Source: an uncultured Lachnospiraceae bacterium (GTDB taxonomy: Bacteria > Bacillota_A > Clostridia > Lachnospirales > Lachnospiraceae). From it: DNA of 12,053 nt. Every line of letters starts with the position of its first letter. The stretch's first letter is position 1. A program made the translations under genes and the position numbers. Where the stretch lies: contig CANOBT010000161.1 in NCBI GenBank assembly GCA_947564305.1, positions 1-12,053 on the forward strand. The letters run 5' to 3'. The notes beneath the pieces are model-generated. The model saw only the letters and a list, made by a program, of their open reading frames with translations, searched no databases and was not told where the DNA came from. Of the stretch, positions 1-7,525 are shown in pieces.

Positions 1-542
1 TGAAAAATGCTGATGGAGGATGGCTTATTACAACAGGAGCATTATCAAAAGATGCAAAGGGGGCACAAGAAGAATGGGAAAGGGATGATAATGCAAGAAG
101 GCAGATGCTTTCGTTCTATACTGCAGAAAGAATAATTGAGTTATTATTGGATACTAAACTGATCAGAAAATGTATTCTTTCAAATATAGATTTACAGGGC
201 GAATATGAACAGGGTGAAACAGAATTATTATATATAACAGATATTGGGAGGTATTGGATTGTTCCAGTAGCAATTAAAAATTCGGGATTGATTACATCTG
301 TGATGGTATTTGATGCTAATACAGGAGAACGTATTGTAGATACAAAAGTTATAGAAGAACTTAAGAGTAGAAAAAATAAGTATAGTGAATATGAATGGAT
401 TTTGGATAAGCATAAAGATGATAAGGTAGCTAAAGAACTGCTAAATGAGTATAGAAGTGTTGTACCTGTCATTACAGGAGACGCATGGAATGATTATAGA
501 CCGGCAAGACCAGACGATATTGATGATATAGTATTTATTTAG
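1..542 (+). CDS. C-terminal part of an unrecognised protein, 5' end outside window
   Basis: This is the only convincing plus-strand gene. The frame (first full codon at base 3) is open to the left edge and ends at TAG 540-542, so about 179 C-terminal residues are visible. An internal ATG at 105 is unlikely to be the real start, because the residues before it read as ordinary protein (GGWLITTGALSKDAKGAQEE). That stretch loosely recalls the 'TTG.x(S/T)K.A' segment near the end of Mrr-like restriction endonuclease domains. This is a weak resemblance from memory, not an assignment. The rest is a mixed alpha/beta, charged, soluble-looking tail rich in Asp and Glu, ending DDIDDIVFI. Base composition looks more AT-rich than the glycan genes to its right. 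It converges on, and overlaps by 102 bases, the truncated polymerase frame, so it is probably part of an inserted or rearranged segment. The function is not known. Confidence 0.7.
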   Translation, partial: KNADGGWLITTGALSKDAKGAQEEWERDDNARRQMLSFYTAERIIELLLDTKLIRKCILSNIDLQGEYEQGETELLYITDIGRYWIVPVAIKNSGLITSVMVFDANTGERIVDTKVIEELKSRKNKYSEYEWILDKHKDDKVAKELLNEYRSVVPVITGDAWNDYRPARPDDIDDIVFI

Positions 543-1100
543 CTTTGATTTTATCTTGTTGACTGCGTTATAGAATAATAAATACAAAAACAGATAACTT
601 GAGTATATGCACATACTCCTTATAACCCTGGTAAAAAACGGAAGGGCTACCGCGTCGCCTGTCAGATAAATCGAATTGCGATAGGAATTAATCGCCACTT
701 GTAACGACAGAGTTCCAGTCTGAGTTCTTAAAAATTGAATTACCAGATAGAGATTCACAACCTGGATGACCGTCCAAATAATAACTCTTACTTTTTTTAC
801 GGAAATTTCTGAGCCATCATTCCTTCTTACCGCCTCTGCCAGATTACCATTCAGCCGATATTTATGCTGAAAAAATAAAGACACGAACACAATCGACGCA
901 AAACCAGCCAAAACAACTAAGAGCGTGATTGCAGAAAATTCTAAATTCCACCGCTTTGCATATATCATGCAGCCAATCAACGCTAAAATAAAGCATACGA
1001 GCAATCCAAACTGCGGAGTTAAAAGATATCTCTTGAACGACAACATACAGATTGCCAGCATTGTCGTCAATACACATGTTAAAAAGATAATAGAAACCAT
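441..1100 (-). CDS. Truncated Wzy-like oligosaccharide repeat-unit polymerase, probable pseudogene
   Basis: This 219-residue, strongly hydrophobic protein has about five predicted membrane helices (roughly residues 1-20, 29-48, 54-77, 104-124 and 160-180). Its position at the end of a run of glycosyltransferase genes and its helix pattern fit an O-antigen/capsule repeat-unit polymerase, a membrane protein that joins lipid-linked repeat units on the outer face. Such proteins usually have some 400 residues and 10 or more helices, so only the N-terminal half is present. Up to about residue 187 (VNKIKSKL) it reads as polymerase. From there the frame runs antisense through the last 102 bases of the convergent plus-strand gene, giving a low-quality tail to TAG at 441. 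The start is supported by a GAGGA about 10 bases upstream and a 33-base gap from the preceding glycosyltransferase. It could be another polytopic glycan protein, but truncation is likely in any case. It is unlikely to be functional. Confidence 0.6.
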   Translation of the reverse strand: MVSIIFLTCVLTTMLAICMLSFKRYLLTPQFGLLVCFILALIGCMIYAKRWNLEFSAITLLVVLAGFASIVFVSLFFQHKYRLNGNLAEAVRRNDGSEISVKKVRVIIWTVIQVVNLYLVIQFLRTQTGTLSLQVAINSYRNSIYLTGDAVALPFFTRVIRSMCIYSSYLFLYLLFYNAVNKIKSKLNKYYIINIVWSCRSIIIPCVSCNDRYNTSILI

Positions 1101-1133
1101 ACGGAAAATGTCCTCTTCAATTTTTAAACGCTT

Positions 1134-2054
1134 TTATTTTCTGAATACTATCAAATATTCATCAGACAGCATATTCCGAAGCGTTGCGTAGTGTTTATGA
1201 TTTTTAATCTGAAAAAACAGTAATTTTACCAGCGCTCCTCTTTTTAACATCCTGGCTCTTTCTGTCACAAAACGGATATGTCCATTTATAATTTTTACTT
1301 TGTCATCCATGCCTTGCTCTTCGCATCTTTTTACAAAAAAACCGCAAAGCCTGACGCTCTCTTTCATTTCCTGATATCTTCTTTTTTTGCTTAATGATAG
1401 TTCCGGAGTCGAAGCGCTGTCTGAGTGCCGTCTGTATCTCATGGTTATTCTGTTAAACAGATATAATCCATCGTTGATTGCCGCATAATTCCACAACATC
1501 TGATCATGCGGCTCATGAATCAGGTCTTTTTCCCACAATTTATCAATCAGTGATTTCGCTGCACAATACGTACATCCGGGCCGCATTAACGTAAGGGCGT
1601 GCTCCTGAAACGGCAGCCGCGTAACTGAACCGTCGTTTTTATTCAAGCCGGGTATTCTTACTTTTTCTTCTCTGTCAATATCCATTACAGAATAATTAGA
1701 GACAAGCAGTGATATGCAAGGATTATTTTCCATAACCTTCTTCATTTCATAAATTTTGTAATCATGCCATACATCATCCTGATCGCATAAAAAGATGAAA
1801 TCTCCCCGGCATTTTTGGAAGGCAATTCTGAAATTACGTTTCCAGCCCTGATTTTCAGGATTTTGGAATACCACCCAGCCAGATAGATTTCGCTCCCGTA
1901 TATAATTGCAGACATATTCATATGTACCGTCCGTTGAACAGTCGTCGATAATCACAACCTCTTCCGGAGTATATGTCTGTCCTGCAATCGAGTCTAATTG
2001 TTCCTTTATGTACTTCATTCCGTTATAAGTTGTCAATGCGACAGAAACAGTCAT
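1134..2054 (-). CDS. GT2-family glycosyltransferase, rhamnosyltransferase-like
   Basis: This 306-residue GT-A fold glycosyltransferase transfers a sugar from a nucleotide donor to the growing lipid-linked repeat unit on the cytoplasmic side of the membrane. The N-terminus has the family 2 pattern: VSVALTTYNG at 3-12, the nucleotide-binding aspartates in VVIIDDCSTDGT (33-44), and the metal-binding motif in FLCDQDDVW (88-96). LCDQDD(V/I)W followed by a later RRHSDSAS is typical of the RfbF/RgpB-like group often annotated as rhamnosyltransferase; the sugar itself cannot be read from sequence. The length is normal for the group. The start at 2054 has an AAGGAG (2062-2067) seven bases upstream and lies four bases after the previous stop codon, so translation is probably coupled. 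It shares a QKCRGD(Y/F)IF segment with the preceding GT2 gene, a common feature of the fold. It is the last intact gene of the operon before the broken polymerase. Confidence 0.88.
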   Translation of the reverse strand: MTVSVALTTYNGMKYIKEQLDSIAGQTYTPEEVVIIDDCSTDGTYEYVCNYIRERNLSGWVVFQNPENQGWKRNFRIAFQKCRGDFIFLCDQDDVWHDYKIYEMKKVMENNPCISLLVSNYSVMDIDREEKVRIPGLNKNDGSVTRLPFQEHALTLMRPGCTYCAAKSLIDKLWEKDLIHEPHDQMLWNYAAINDGLYLFNRITMRYRRHSDSASTPELSLSKKRRYQEMKESVRLCGFFVKRCEEQGMDDKVKIINGHIRFVTERARMLKRGALVKLLFFQIKNHKHYATLRNMLSDEYLIVFRK

Positions 2055-2058
2055 GCTT

Positions 2059-3060
2059 CTACTCCTTTTTAACCAGCTTCCTCAGTTTTGACATCAGGAT
2101 TTCCGCTTTCTTCGTTCCAAAAATCCTGAGTATCAGATAGTAGGCATAGGACACGGGATACATTCTCATATCAAGTTTTTTCAGCATATCCCAATACTCT
2201 TCAAAATACTTGATTCCTTCCTCTCTTGCCATCGATAATCCGGAATAAGAATGCAGGGAATATTGCTTTTCAAACGCCTTGATGATATGGCATCCGGTCT
2301 CTTCATCAAATTTTCTTATGGTTTTTATGAGTGTTCTATTAAATTCCAGATTTGACTTCACACTCTTTCGGTTCGCCAGAAGCTGATTCCCACCGCTTGA
2401 ATCGGATATGCCATACGCATTTTCACCGTCTCCTACGCACACAACCATTGGTTCGTTTATATAATATGCGCCATATCGGAACATCATCTGCAAAAACAGA
2501 TATACCTGAAAATAGTTATAATTAACGAATTGCGATGCGTCGAAATCCTGGACAAATTTTTTCTTGAATATCAAACCAGAAAATAAAATAGAGTCATAGA
2601 CATACTTCGCTGCGTTTTCTTCTCCGGCAGATATATATCCATTACAACTTCTCACCCTGTCCCTGGTCTTGTCTCTCGAATATATAAACGGACCGTAGAG
2701 TACGCCGCATTTCTCTCCATTTTGTTTCAATATCGGAATCAGCCTGTCAATACACCCCTCAAAGACAATATCATCATCGCTCATAAAGAAAATATAATCG
2801 CCCCGGCATTTCTGAATGATTGCGCCAAGATTCCTGTCATATCCTAAATTCACTTCATTAGTGGTAAAACGAATATCATAAGGACTGCTTTCTTTCATCT
2901 TTTCAACCTCGGCTTTGAGCTGAGCAGACTGCGGTGAATGATCTTCGCTTACCAGAATTTCTATATCATCCACATATTTTGTTCCAATGCTGTTAATACA
3001 CCTTACTAATTCATTCATGCGTTTATAGGAGGTAATGCCAATAGAAAGAATCTTACTCAT
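2059..3060 (-). CDS. GT2-family glycosyltransferase
   Basis: This 333-residue GT-A glycosyltransferase is a predicted cytoplasmic or membrane-associated enzyme that adds one sugar to the repeat unit. Visible elements are SIGITSYKR at 6-14, the nucleotide-binding ILVSEDHS (35-42), NLGYDRNLG (71-79), and the DXD-type metal site in FFMSDDDIVF (91-100). The C-terminal third is helical with aromatic residues (around YWDMLKKLDMRMYPVSYAYY) and probably serves in acceptor or membrane contact; there is no clear transmembrane segment. The start ATG at 3060 is preceded by GGAGGGG (3068-3074) with a seven-base spacer. The stop of the preceding GT4 gene lies just upstream of that site. If the upstream G tract lost one G, the upstream frame would end in an ATGA overlap with this start, so expression of this gene may depend on that tract through coupling. 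Donor and acceptor are not predictable. Confidence 0.88.
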   Translation of the reverse strand: MSKILSIGITSYKRMNELVRCINSIGTKYVDDIEILVSEDHSPQSAQLKAEVEKMKESSPYDIRFTTNEVNLGYDRNLGAIIQKCRGDYIFFMSDDDIVFEGCIDRLIPILKQNGEKCGVLYGPFIYSRDKTRDRVRSCNGYISAGEENAAKYVYDSILFSGLIFKKKFVQDFDASQFVNYNYFQVYLFLQMMFRYGAYYINEPMVVCVGDGENAYGISDSSGGNQLLANRKSVKSNLEFNRTLIKTIRKFDEETGCHIIKAFEKQYSLHSYSGLSMAREEGIKYFEEYWDMLKKLDMRMYPVSYAYYLILRIFGTKKAEILMSKLRKLVKKE

Positions 3061-3067
3061 GCTTCTG

Positions 3068-3074
3068 CCCCTCC
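3068..3074 (-). promoter_or_regulatory. Ribosome binding site of GT2 gene next to upstream stop codon
   Basis: GGAGGGG lies seven bases before the ATG at 3060 and directly after the TAG (3078-3076) of the GT4 gene. In the present frame ribosomes finish just upstream of this site. In the frame produced by a one-G deletion in the G tract they would read through it and stop at the start codon itself. The site is therefore where tract length could influence downstream translation. Confidence 0.7.
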
Positions 3075-3075
3075 G

Positions 3076-4341
3076 CTAAAACGGTGCAGACCGCCAGAGA
3101 CTCCCCGCCCTATGATTATCAAAAATATCGTCCTTTTTACCCCCCCCCCTTATAAGAGAGGAATAGAGCGCCAGATATTGCTCTATTGTTCTATTAACTG
3201 AAACATCATACATCATTGGATCTCCCGACTCTAATTTTTTGCCTGCGTATTCCTTTATTGCTTTTTTCATTTCTTCCTTGTCCCCACGCTTCACCACACA
3301 TCCGAATTTTGACGCGCTTTCCCCGCTTCCGCCCGTATCATATGTAATAACTGGCGTCCCGCAGGCAATCGCCTCAATATTCGTTGTTGGATAATTATCA
3401 ACATAGGTAGGATTTACAAATACATCCGCCGCCGAATATAGCTCTGCCAATTCCTGTACTGAATTCGTATGTTGAATTCCAATAATATTCGATGGCAACG
3501 ACTCCATTTGCCTATTGGTAAGACCAACCACAATAAACTGATATTCCTCATCTAATTTCTGCGACAATTCTACCAAATCCATGAGCCCTTTTCTTTCATC
3601 CCATATTGCCGCTACTCCTAATGCAATCTTTTCCTTTTTGATTCCATATTTTTTCCTGATATCATGCTTGACCGGCTTAAAATTCTTTGTGTCAACTCCG
3701 TTATGTATCACATGAATCGGGTATATACCTAAGAACGACTTTTTTGTAATGTCCGCAAGCCAATAGGACGGAACCACGATATTCAGTTTTGTCAAACTCC
3801 TTATCAGGTTTCTTTTTCTCCTCCAATTCAGCTCTGATCTATCCAGTAAGCTTTCCGGGTATGCTTTTTTCCTTGGGCAATCAAAACATCCCTCAATATA
3901 TCTAAAACATGGAACCCCTACACAGAAAGCTGCATGACCGGTAAATGCCCACATATCATGTAAAGTCCATACAACCGGCTTATTTCTCTTTTTCAAAAAG
4001 TCAAAAAGGAGTGTTATATTCAGATAATAGCCATGAATATTATGAAGGTGAATGATATCTGGATTATATTCCTCTACCCATTTTATAAATTTTTTCGTTG
4101 CCCTGACGCTCCCGTATCCTTGTGCGTCAAACAGGCGCGACAACGCCGCGTGTGATAAATTATCAATACCATTCCCAACTCTGATGGACATATCTTGGAA
4201 CTCAGCAGGCGCTTGCTTCCTGCCGTATGCTATTTTCACTTCATTGCCTGACTGCTTTAGAGCATAGGCAAGGTCTGTACAGATTCTTCCAGTGCTTCGG
4301 ATGCCGCATACAACATTAACCATCAGTATTTTCATTCCCAT
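3076..4341 (-). CDS. GT4-family glycosyltransferase with 3' G-tract tail
   Basis: This 421-residue retaining GT-B glycosyltransferase presumably acts on the lipid-linked intermediate. The N-domain opens with KILMVNVVCGIRSTGRICTD, a glycine-rich loop typical of this group. A cysteine-rich stretch (AFCVGVPCFRYIEGCFDC, 138-155) follows. The C-domain has HNGVDTKNF (213-221) and the donor-site segment DNYPTTNIEAIACGTP (315-330), where D315 and E323 hold the spacing of the EX7E motif. The protein looks complete at about residue 398 (EQYLALYSSLIR). After it, a run of ten G (coding strand) encodes Gly-Gly-Gly and a 20-residue tail of no recognisable nature, ending at TAG 3078-3076. Runs of 8 or 11 G would stop translation right after the tract. 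A run of 9 G would give a different tail ending on the next gene's ATG. The start overlaps the previous stop by one base (TAATG), a reinitiation arrangement; MKI at residue 3 is an alternative start. Confidence 0.88.
   Translation of the reverse strand: MGMKILMVNVVCGIRSTGRICTDLAYALKQSGNEVKIAYGRKQAPAEFQDMSIRVGNGIDNLSHAALSRLFDAQGYGSVRATKKFIKWVEEYNPDIIHLHNIHGYYLNITLLFDFLKKRNKPVVWTLHDMWAFTGHAAFCVGVPCFRYIEGCFDCPRKKAYPESLLDRSELNWRRKRNLIRSLTKLNIVVPSYWLADITKKSFLGIYPIHVIHNGVDTKNFKPVKHDIRKKYGIKKEKIALGVAAIWDERKGLMDLVELSQKLDEEYQFIVVGLTNRQMESLPSNIIGIQHTNSVQELAELYSAADVFVNPTYVDNYPTTNIEAIACGTPVITYDTGGSGESASKFGCVVKRGDKEEMKKAIKEYAGKKLESGDPMMYDVSVNRTIEQYLALYSSLIRGGGKKDDIFDNHRAGSLWRSAPF
3140..3149 (-). repeat. 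Homopolymeric G10 tract in coding sequence
   Basis: Ten C in a row on the plus strand make ten G in the coding strand of the GT4 gene, codons 398-401. Such a run is far longer than anything else in the window and stands out in a gene of moderate GC. Long G/C tracts change length by slipped-strand mispairing and are a known cause of phase variation. Here a change alters only the extreme C-terminus and the spacing to, or coupling with, the next gene. The exact length is also the kind of position where sequencing errs. Confidence 0.85.
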
Positions 4342-5552
4342 TATCCCTGTTTACTGCTAATAATTTCATAGCACCTTTCCACGTGGTAATTATCGTTTAA
4401 GTAAGCGAACCCCTTTTCACCTTGCAGCTGTATATTGCTCTTTACCGCCTGCTCTACATATTTCACAAAACCATCCACATTATCACTTTCACACCACCAT
4501 CCAAATCCGCCGTCCATAATTACCCTGCCGATATCGGTATTCGGATCTGTGACCGCCAATACCGGAAGTTTCGCAGACATGTATGTAAGAATCCGGCTGG
4601 GAAAATTCGGAATAGTAAAGCAGTGATCCAGGAAAATCATTCCCACATCGCAGGCACCGACCATATGGTCATAGTCTTCCTTAGGGAGTTTTTTCATAAG
4701 CTTAACATTCGCTGGATGTTCAGAATGAATAAATGTTTCCAGTTTTCTATACTCACTGCCGCTTCCAACGATTAAGAAATGTGCATCTTTTTCTTCCCGG
4801 CACCTTCGCAGACATTGAATCAGAAACGGGATTCCCTGTGGCTTTCCAAGATTCCCGCCATAAACGAAAACTTTTTTATCTAAGGGAATCCCATATTTTT
4901 CTCTGATTAATTTCCTTTTCTCATCGTCCACACTCTGATCGATTACTTCCATTGCATTAGGACAGATTTCCATTTTTTCTTGTCTGATTCCGGGGTTATT
5001 CTTTATTATGTAATCTACGTTTGCCTGAGACATGCAGCCGATGCGATCCGACAATGCATACAATCTTTTTTCTTTAGCGCGGAAATAATGATAAACCAGG
5101 CTTTTTACACCATCCTTTGACATCATCCCCAAATCAACTGCATTCTGAGGAAATATATCTTTCAGAAGCAAATAACTCCTTGCCCCGTCTCTTTTCTTCA
5201 CATACTCAACCACTTTACAGAAAGTAATCGGAGGTGTAGAATACATGACTAACTCAAACCTGACATCAGAAAAATACCGCTTTATCGCCTTGATAAAAAT
5301 CGGCTCAACCTTCATCTGCTCGACGCCTTTTTTCAGGATATTACAAGCGCCTGTGACATCCCCGGTTTGAATACGTAAAATATGGGAACTCTTCTCATGA
5401 ATCATTTCCGTCTTCCTGCCCGTTTTCTTCTCATTCGGAGTTATGGTATATATCTCATGCCCGTGATCGCGGAAGCAGCGTAACAAATCCGGATAAATAG
5501 AATGCGCCTCTATGCTGTCAAATCTCCCTATAGTTAAAAACAGGATGTTCAT
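4341..5552 (-). CDS. GT4-like glycosyltransferase, WbuB-type
   Basis: This 403-residue GT-B glycosyltransferase of the polysaccharide operon is expected to act in the cytoplasm on the undecaprenyl-linked acceptor. The N-domain begins MNILFLTIGRFDS. A KDIFPQNAV segment (131-139), common in WbuB-like enzymes, precedes the interdomain region. The C-domain opens with VFVYGGNLGKPQGI (228-241), then IVGSGSEYRKLE, and the donor-site region IPNFPSRILTYMSAKLPV (314-331). The classical EX7E glutamate is not evident at that place; FPSR.L.YM is, as far as I recall, normal for this subfamily, so I do not read it as a defect. I chose ATG 5552 because GGTGAGG (5559-5565) lies six bases upstream. A GTG at 5564 would add four residues but lies within that ribosome binding site. 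The gene begins 13 bases after the ATP-grasp stop and its TAA overlaps the next ATG by one base. The sugar specificity is unknown. Confidence 0.87.
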   Translation of the reverse strand: MNILFLTIGRFDSIEAHSIYPDLLRCFRDHGHEIYTITPNEKKTGRKTEMIHEKSSHILRIQTGDVTGACNILKKGVEQMKVEPIFIKAIKRYFSDVRFELVMYSTPPITFCKVVEYVKKRDGARSYLLLKDIFPQNAVDLGMMSKDGVKSLVYHYFRAKEKRLYALSDRIGCMSQANVDYIIKNNPGIRQEKMEICPNAMEVIDQSVDDEKRKLIREKYGIPLDKKVFVYGGNLGKPQGIPFLIQCLRRCREEKDAHFLIVGSGSEYRKLETFIHSEHPANVKLMKKLPKEDYDHMVGACDVGMIFLDHCFTIPNFPSRILTYMSAKLPVLAVTDPNTDIGRVIMDGGFGWWCESDNVDGFVKYVEQAVKSNIQLQGEKGFAYLNDNYHVERCYEIISSKQG

Positions 5553-5565
5553 ATTTTTCCTCACC

Positions 5566-6528
5566 CTATTTCCTGATAATTTTTAACTCGTTATACTTCA
5601 TCATATAAATGCCTTCCTCATAGGCGCCAATATGCTTCCTATTTGCCCTGCCGTTCAAGTTATTCCATATTAGCTCCATGTGATTGCAGCCGGATTCATA
5701 GGCGTGCGGATATCCGCCGCCAAACCGCGGATTGATCTCAGAAATGTAGTATTGTCCGTTGATACGAAAGATATCGATATCAATCTGCCCTTTAAAACCA
5801 GCTTCCAGCACAAATTTCTCAATGAACGCAAACAGTTCGGGATCTTTAAAACTGACAGCTTTATCCGTTTCCCCGGCGCGCATATGAATTTTTTTCTTTG
5901 TGAAAATAGACACAACTTCGCCTGAGAGCATATCTATGTACACGTCTGCGCCGATCTCCTGTCCGTTGAGAAACTCCTGAATCATCAGGTTATCTTCATG
6001 GGTAAAAAGATTATCAACCGTCTCCTTGTCATAGACCTTGGAAATGCTGATGGAGGCGGAACCATACGCAGGTTTCACAAATACCGGATAAGTTATGCCG
6101 CCTTCTTTTACCTCCTTATAAAACTTGTCCCGCTCCATCCAAGACCGCGCGCAGTTGTATCCGCGAGAAGCTAACCACTGATACATCCGGTATTTGTCTA
6201 ATGCGAGTTCACACAGCTCGTAAGAGCTTCCAATCACCGTCGTCCCGATGGCTTTGAACTTCTCTTCGTTCGCTGCCAAAAGGCTCAGCTCAGGATCTAT
6301 CAGGCTCAAAATGCCATGAATCTTTTCCTTCTTGCAAATACTTAATATTACATCCAAATACCCAGATGCAGTTATGGGCGGTACAATATAATATTTGTCA
6401 GCATCATAAATTGCTGGTCCCAGTTTGCTTGAATCCGTAGCAACTACCTCTCCGTCATCTCTTACCGTGTTTCTAAAATATTGGACAATTTTATTTCTGG
6501 TTCCAGCCGCAAGTATCAGGATGTTCAT
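5566..6528 (-). CDS. ATP-grasp enzyme, carbamoyl-phosphate-synthase-like (second copy)
   Basis: This 320-residue ATP-grasp protein belongs to a family that activates a carboxylate as acyl phosphate and joins it to an amine or similar nucleophile. A pre-ATP-grasp Rossmann-like domain (MNILILAAGTRNKIVQYF) occupies about residues 1-100. The ATP-binding domain shows YPVFVKPAYGSAS (137-149, Lys142), a hinge with IQEFLNGQEIGADVY (173-187), and the metal-binding motif EINPRFGGGYPHA (244-256) with its Glu and Asn intact, so it looks catalytically competent. The substrate is unknown; stand-alone enzymes of this kind occur in many polysaccharide loci. The start at 6528 has GGGAGG (6538-6543) nine bases upstream; the longer open frame to 6624 runs inside the preceding gene and lacks family character. 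The gene overlaps the end of the PLP gene by 38 bases, so translation is likely coupled. It is not close to the other ATP-grasp protein here in its N-terminal part, so the pair is not a recent duplication. Confidence 0.85.
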   Translation of the reverse strand: MNILILAAGTRNKIVQYFRNTVRDDGEVVATDSSKLGPAIYDADKYYIVPPITASGYLDVILSICKKEKIHGILSLIDPELSLLAANEEKFKAIGTTVIGSSYELCELALDKYRMYQWLASRGYNCARSWMERDKFYKEVKEGGITYPVFVKPAYGSASISISKVYDKETVDNLFTHEDNLMIQEFLNGQEIGADVYIDMLSGEVVSIFTKKKIHMRAGETDKAVSFKDPELFAFIEKFVLEAGFKGQIDIDIFRINGQYYISEINPRFGGGYPHAYESGCNHMELIWNNLNGRANRKHIGAYEEGIYMMKYNELKIIRK

Positions 6529-7444
6529 ATTCTTCTTCCTCCCTGAAAATATCAAAAAATAACGGCGTCCCGCCTGTATGGATGAACAACACATTTTTAT
6601 TACGAATTTCCGCCAAATACTCATCCATCCCCAAAAACGCCTTACCTGTATATGTCATATCCAACGGAATACCATATTGTTTCAGCACATTTTCTACAGT
6701 CTCTTCTACCTTTCTCTCCCTTTTCCCATACCCGTTTGCATAATCATCAACAAATATTGTCGCACCTTCAGCAGCATCCATATCCGCATCTTCTCCTAAA
6801 TAAGATTTTATACTTTTCAATACAACATCCCGCCCTCTTGGATTCTTCCGCGCGATACTGATACCGACAACCTTTCGCTCATCGCCGTTCATAATCTGCC
6901 CGCAAACTAACCCTGCATGGGTAGTTCCTGTCCCTGATGCAAAAAAGATATAATCAAAGAAAACCCCTAATTCCTTTTCTTGTTCTTTTATTTCCCCATA
7001 GCACTGTACATAAGCCTCTGTTCCGATATTACCGTGACCGCCGCCTTCAATGAAATAAGGGTGATATCCGTCCCTGCTTAGCTCATTCAATTTCTCTTCA
7101 ATCGTGTCATGGACCCTGTCCACGGGAACTGTGATAATCTCTGCCCCGAATAACTCCATCATTCGGCTGTTGAAGGTCTTTTTACTTACCTCCTTCGGGC
7201 TAATAACACAACACTTCAAACCTCTCTGGCAACATATATTAGCAACCACGCGACAATGGTTGGAGCTTCCGCTGCCATACGTCACAACGCTGTCACATGC
7301 ACTTTGCTCAATCTCCCGGAGGAACAACTGTACCTTACGCGCCTTATTGCCGCCAAATGAAAATGGAATCAAATCTTCCCGTTTCATCCAGAGACGATTG
7401 CCTTTAAAATCTCCCAGAGATTGTATTATCGTTTTGTACTTCAA
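6491..7444 (-). CDS. PLP-dependent enzyme, D-cysteine desulfhydrase/ACC deaminase family
   Basis: This 317-residue fold-type II PLP enzyme belongs to the tryptophan synthase beta superfamily. The PLP lysine is Lys34 in FSFGGNKARK; SGSSNHCR (58-65) corresponds to the substrate-binding serine/asparagine loop, and GTGTTHAG (171-178) to the phosphate-binding loop. Two positions that separate the subfamilies can be read. YTGK (265-268) has Thr where ACC deaminase has Glu, and HTGG (289-292) has Thr where ACC deaminase has Leu. Both match the D-cysteine desulfhydrase type, so ACC deaminase activity is unlikely. Family chemistry is alpha,beta-elimination from D-cysteine or related beta-substituted amino acids, or possibly replacement. 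The real substrate here may differ, because the gene sits between two ATP-grasp genes in a glycan operon. The start is TTG (7444-7442), supported by GGGAGG (7453-7458) eight bases upstream; there is no nearby in-frame ATG. The acidic C-terminal tail is encoded in the 38-base overlap with the next gene. Confidence 0.85.
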   Translation of the reverse strand: MKYKTIIQSLGDFKGNRLWMKREDLIPFSFGGNKARKVQLFLREIEQSACDSVVTYGSGSSNHCRVVANICCQRGLKCCVISPKEVSKKTFNSRMMELFGAEIITVPVDRVHDTIEEKLNELSRDGYHPYFIEGGGHGNIGTEAYVQCYGEIKEQEKELGVFFDYIFFASGTGTTHAGLVCGQIMNGDERKVVGISIARKNPRGRDVVLKSIKSYLGEDADMDAAEGATIFVDDYANGYGKRERKVEETVENVLKQYGIPLDMTYTGKAFLGMDEYLAEIRNKNVLFIHTGGTPLFFDIFREEEEYEHPDTCGWNQK

Positions 7445-7452
7445 AACTGCCG

Positions 7453-7458
7453 CCTCCC
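7453..7458 (-). promoter_or_regulatory. Ribosome binding site deciding a TTG start
   Basis: GGGAGG stands eight bases upstream of TTG 7444-7442. The first in-frame ATG is at codon 20, after conserved family sequence, so this site fixes the TTG as the start of the PLP gene. Confidence 0.7.
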
Positions 7459-7525
7459 TGACTGTGTTATTTCGTATACCTTATCTGACGAAGTCCGCCC
7501 ACAGGGCATGCATTACGGTGTGCCC

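Noticed and set aside
601..618. An 18-base near-perfect palindrome (GAGTATATGCACATACTC), about 60 bases from the polymerase junction, considered as a recombination or operator site.
   Set aside because: It lies within polymerase coding sequence, has one mismatched pair and only one copy, and no other site features surround it; chance is a fair explanation.
6529..6624. Longer N-terminus for the second ATP-grasp protein (32 extra residues).
   Set aside because: The extension is read inside the PLP gene, has no family character, and a strong ribosome binding site marks the start at 6528.
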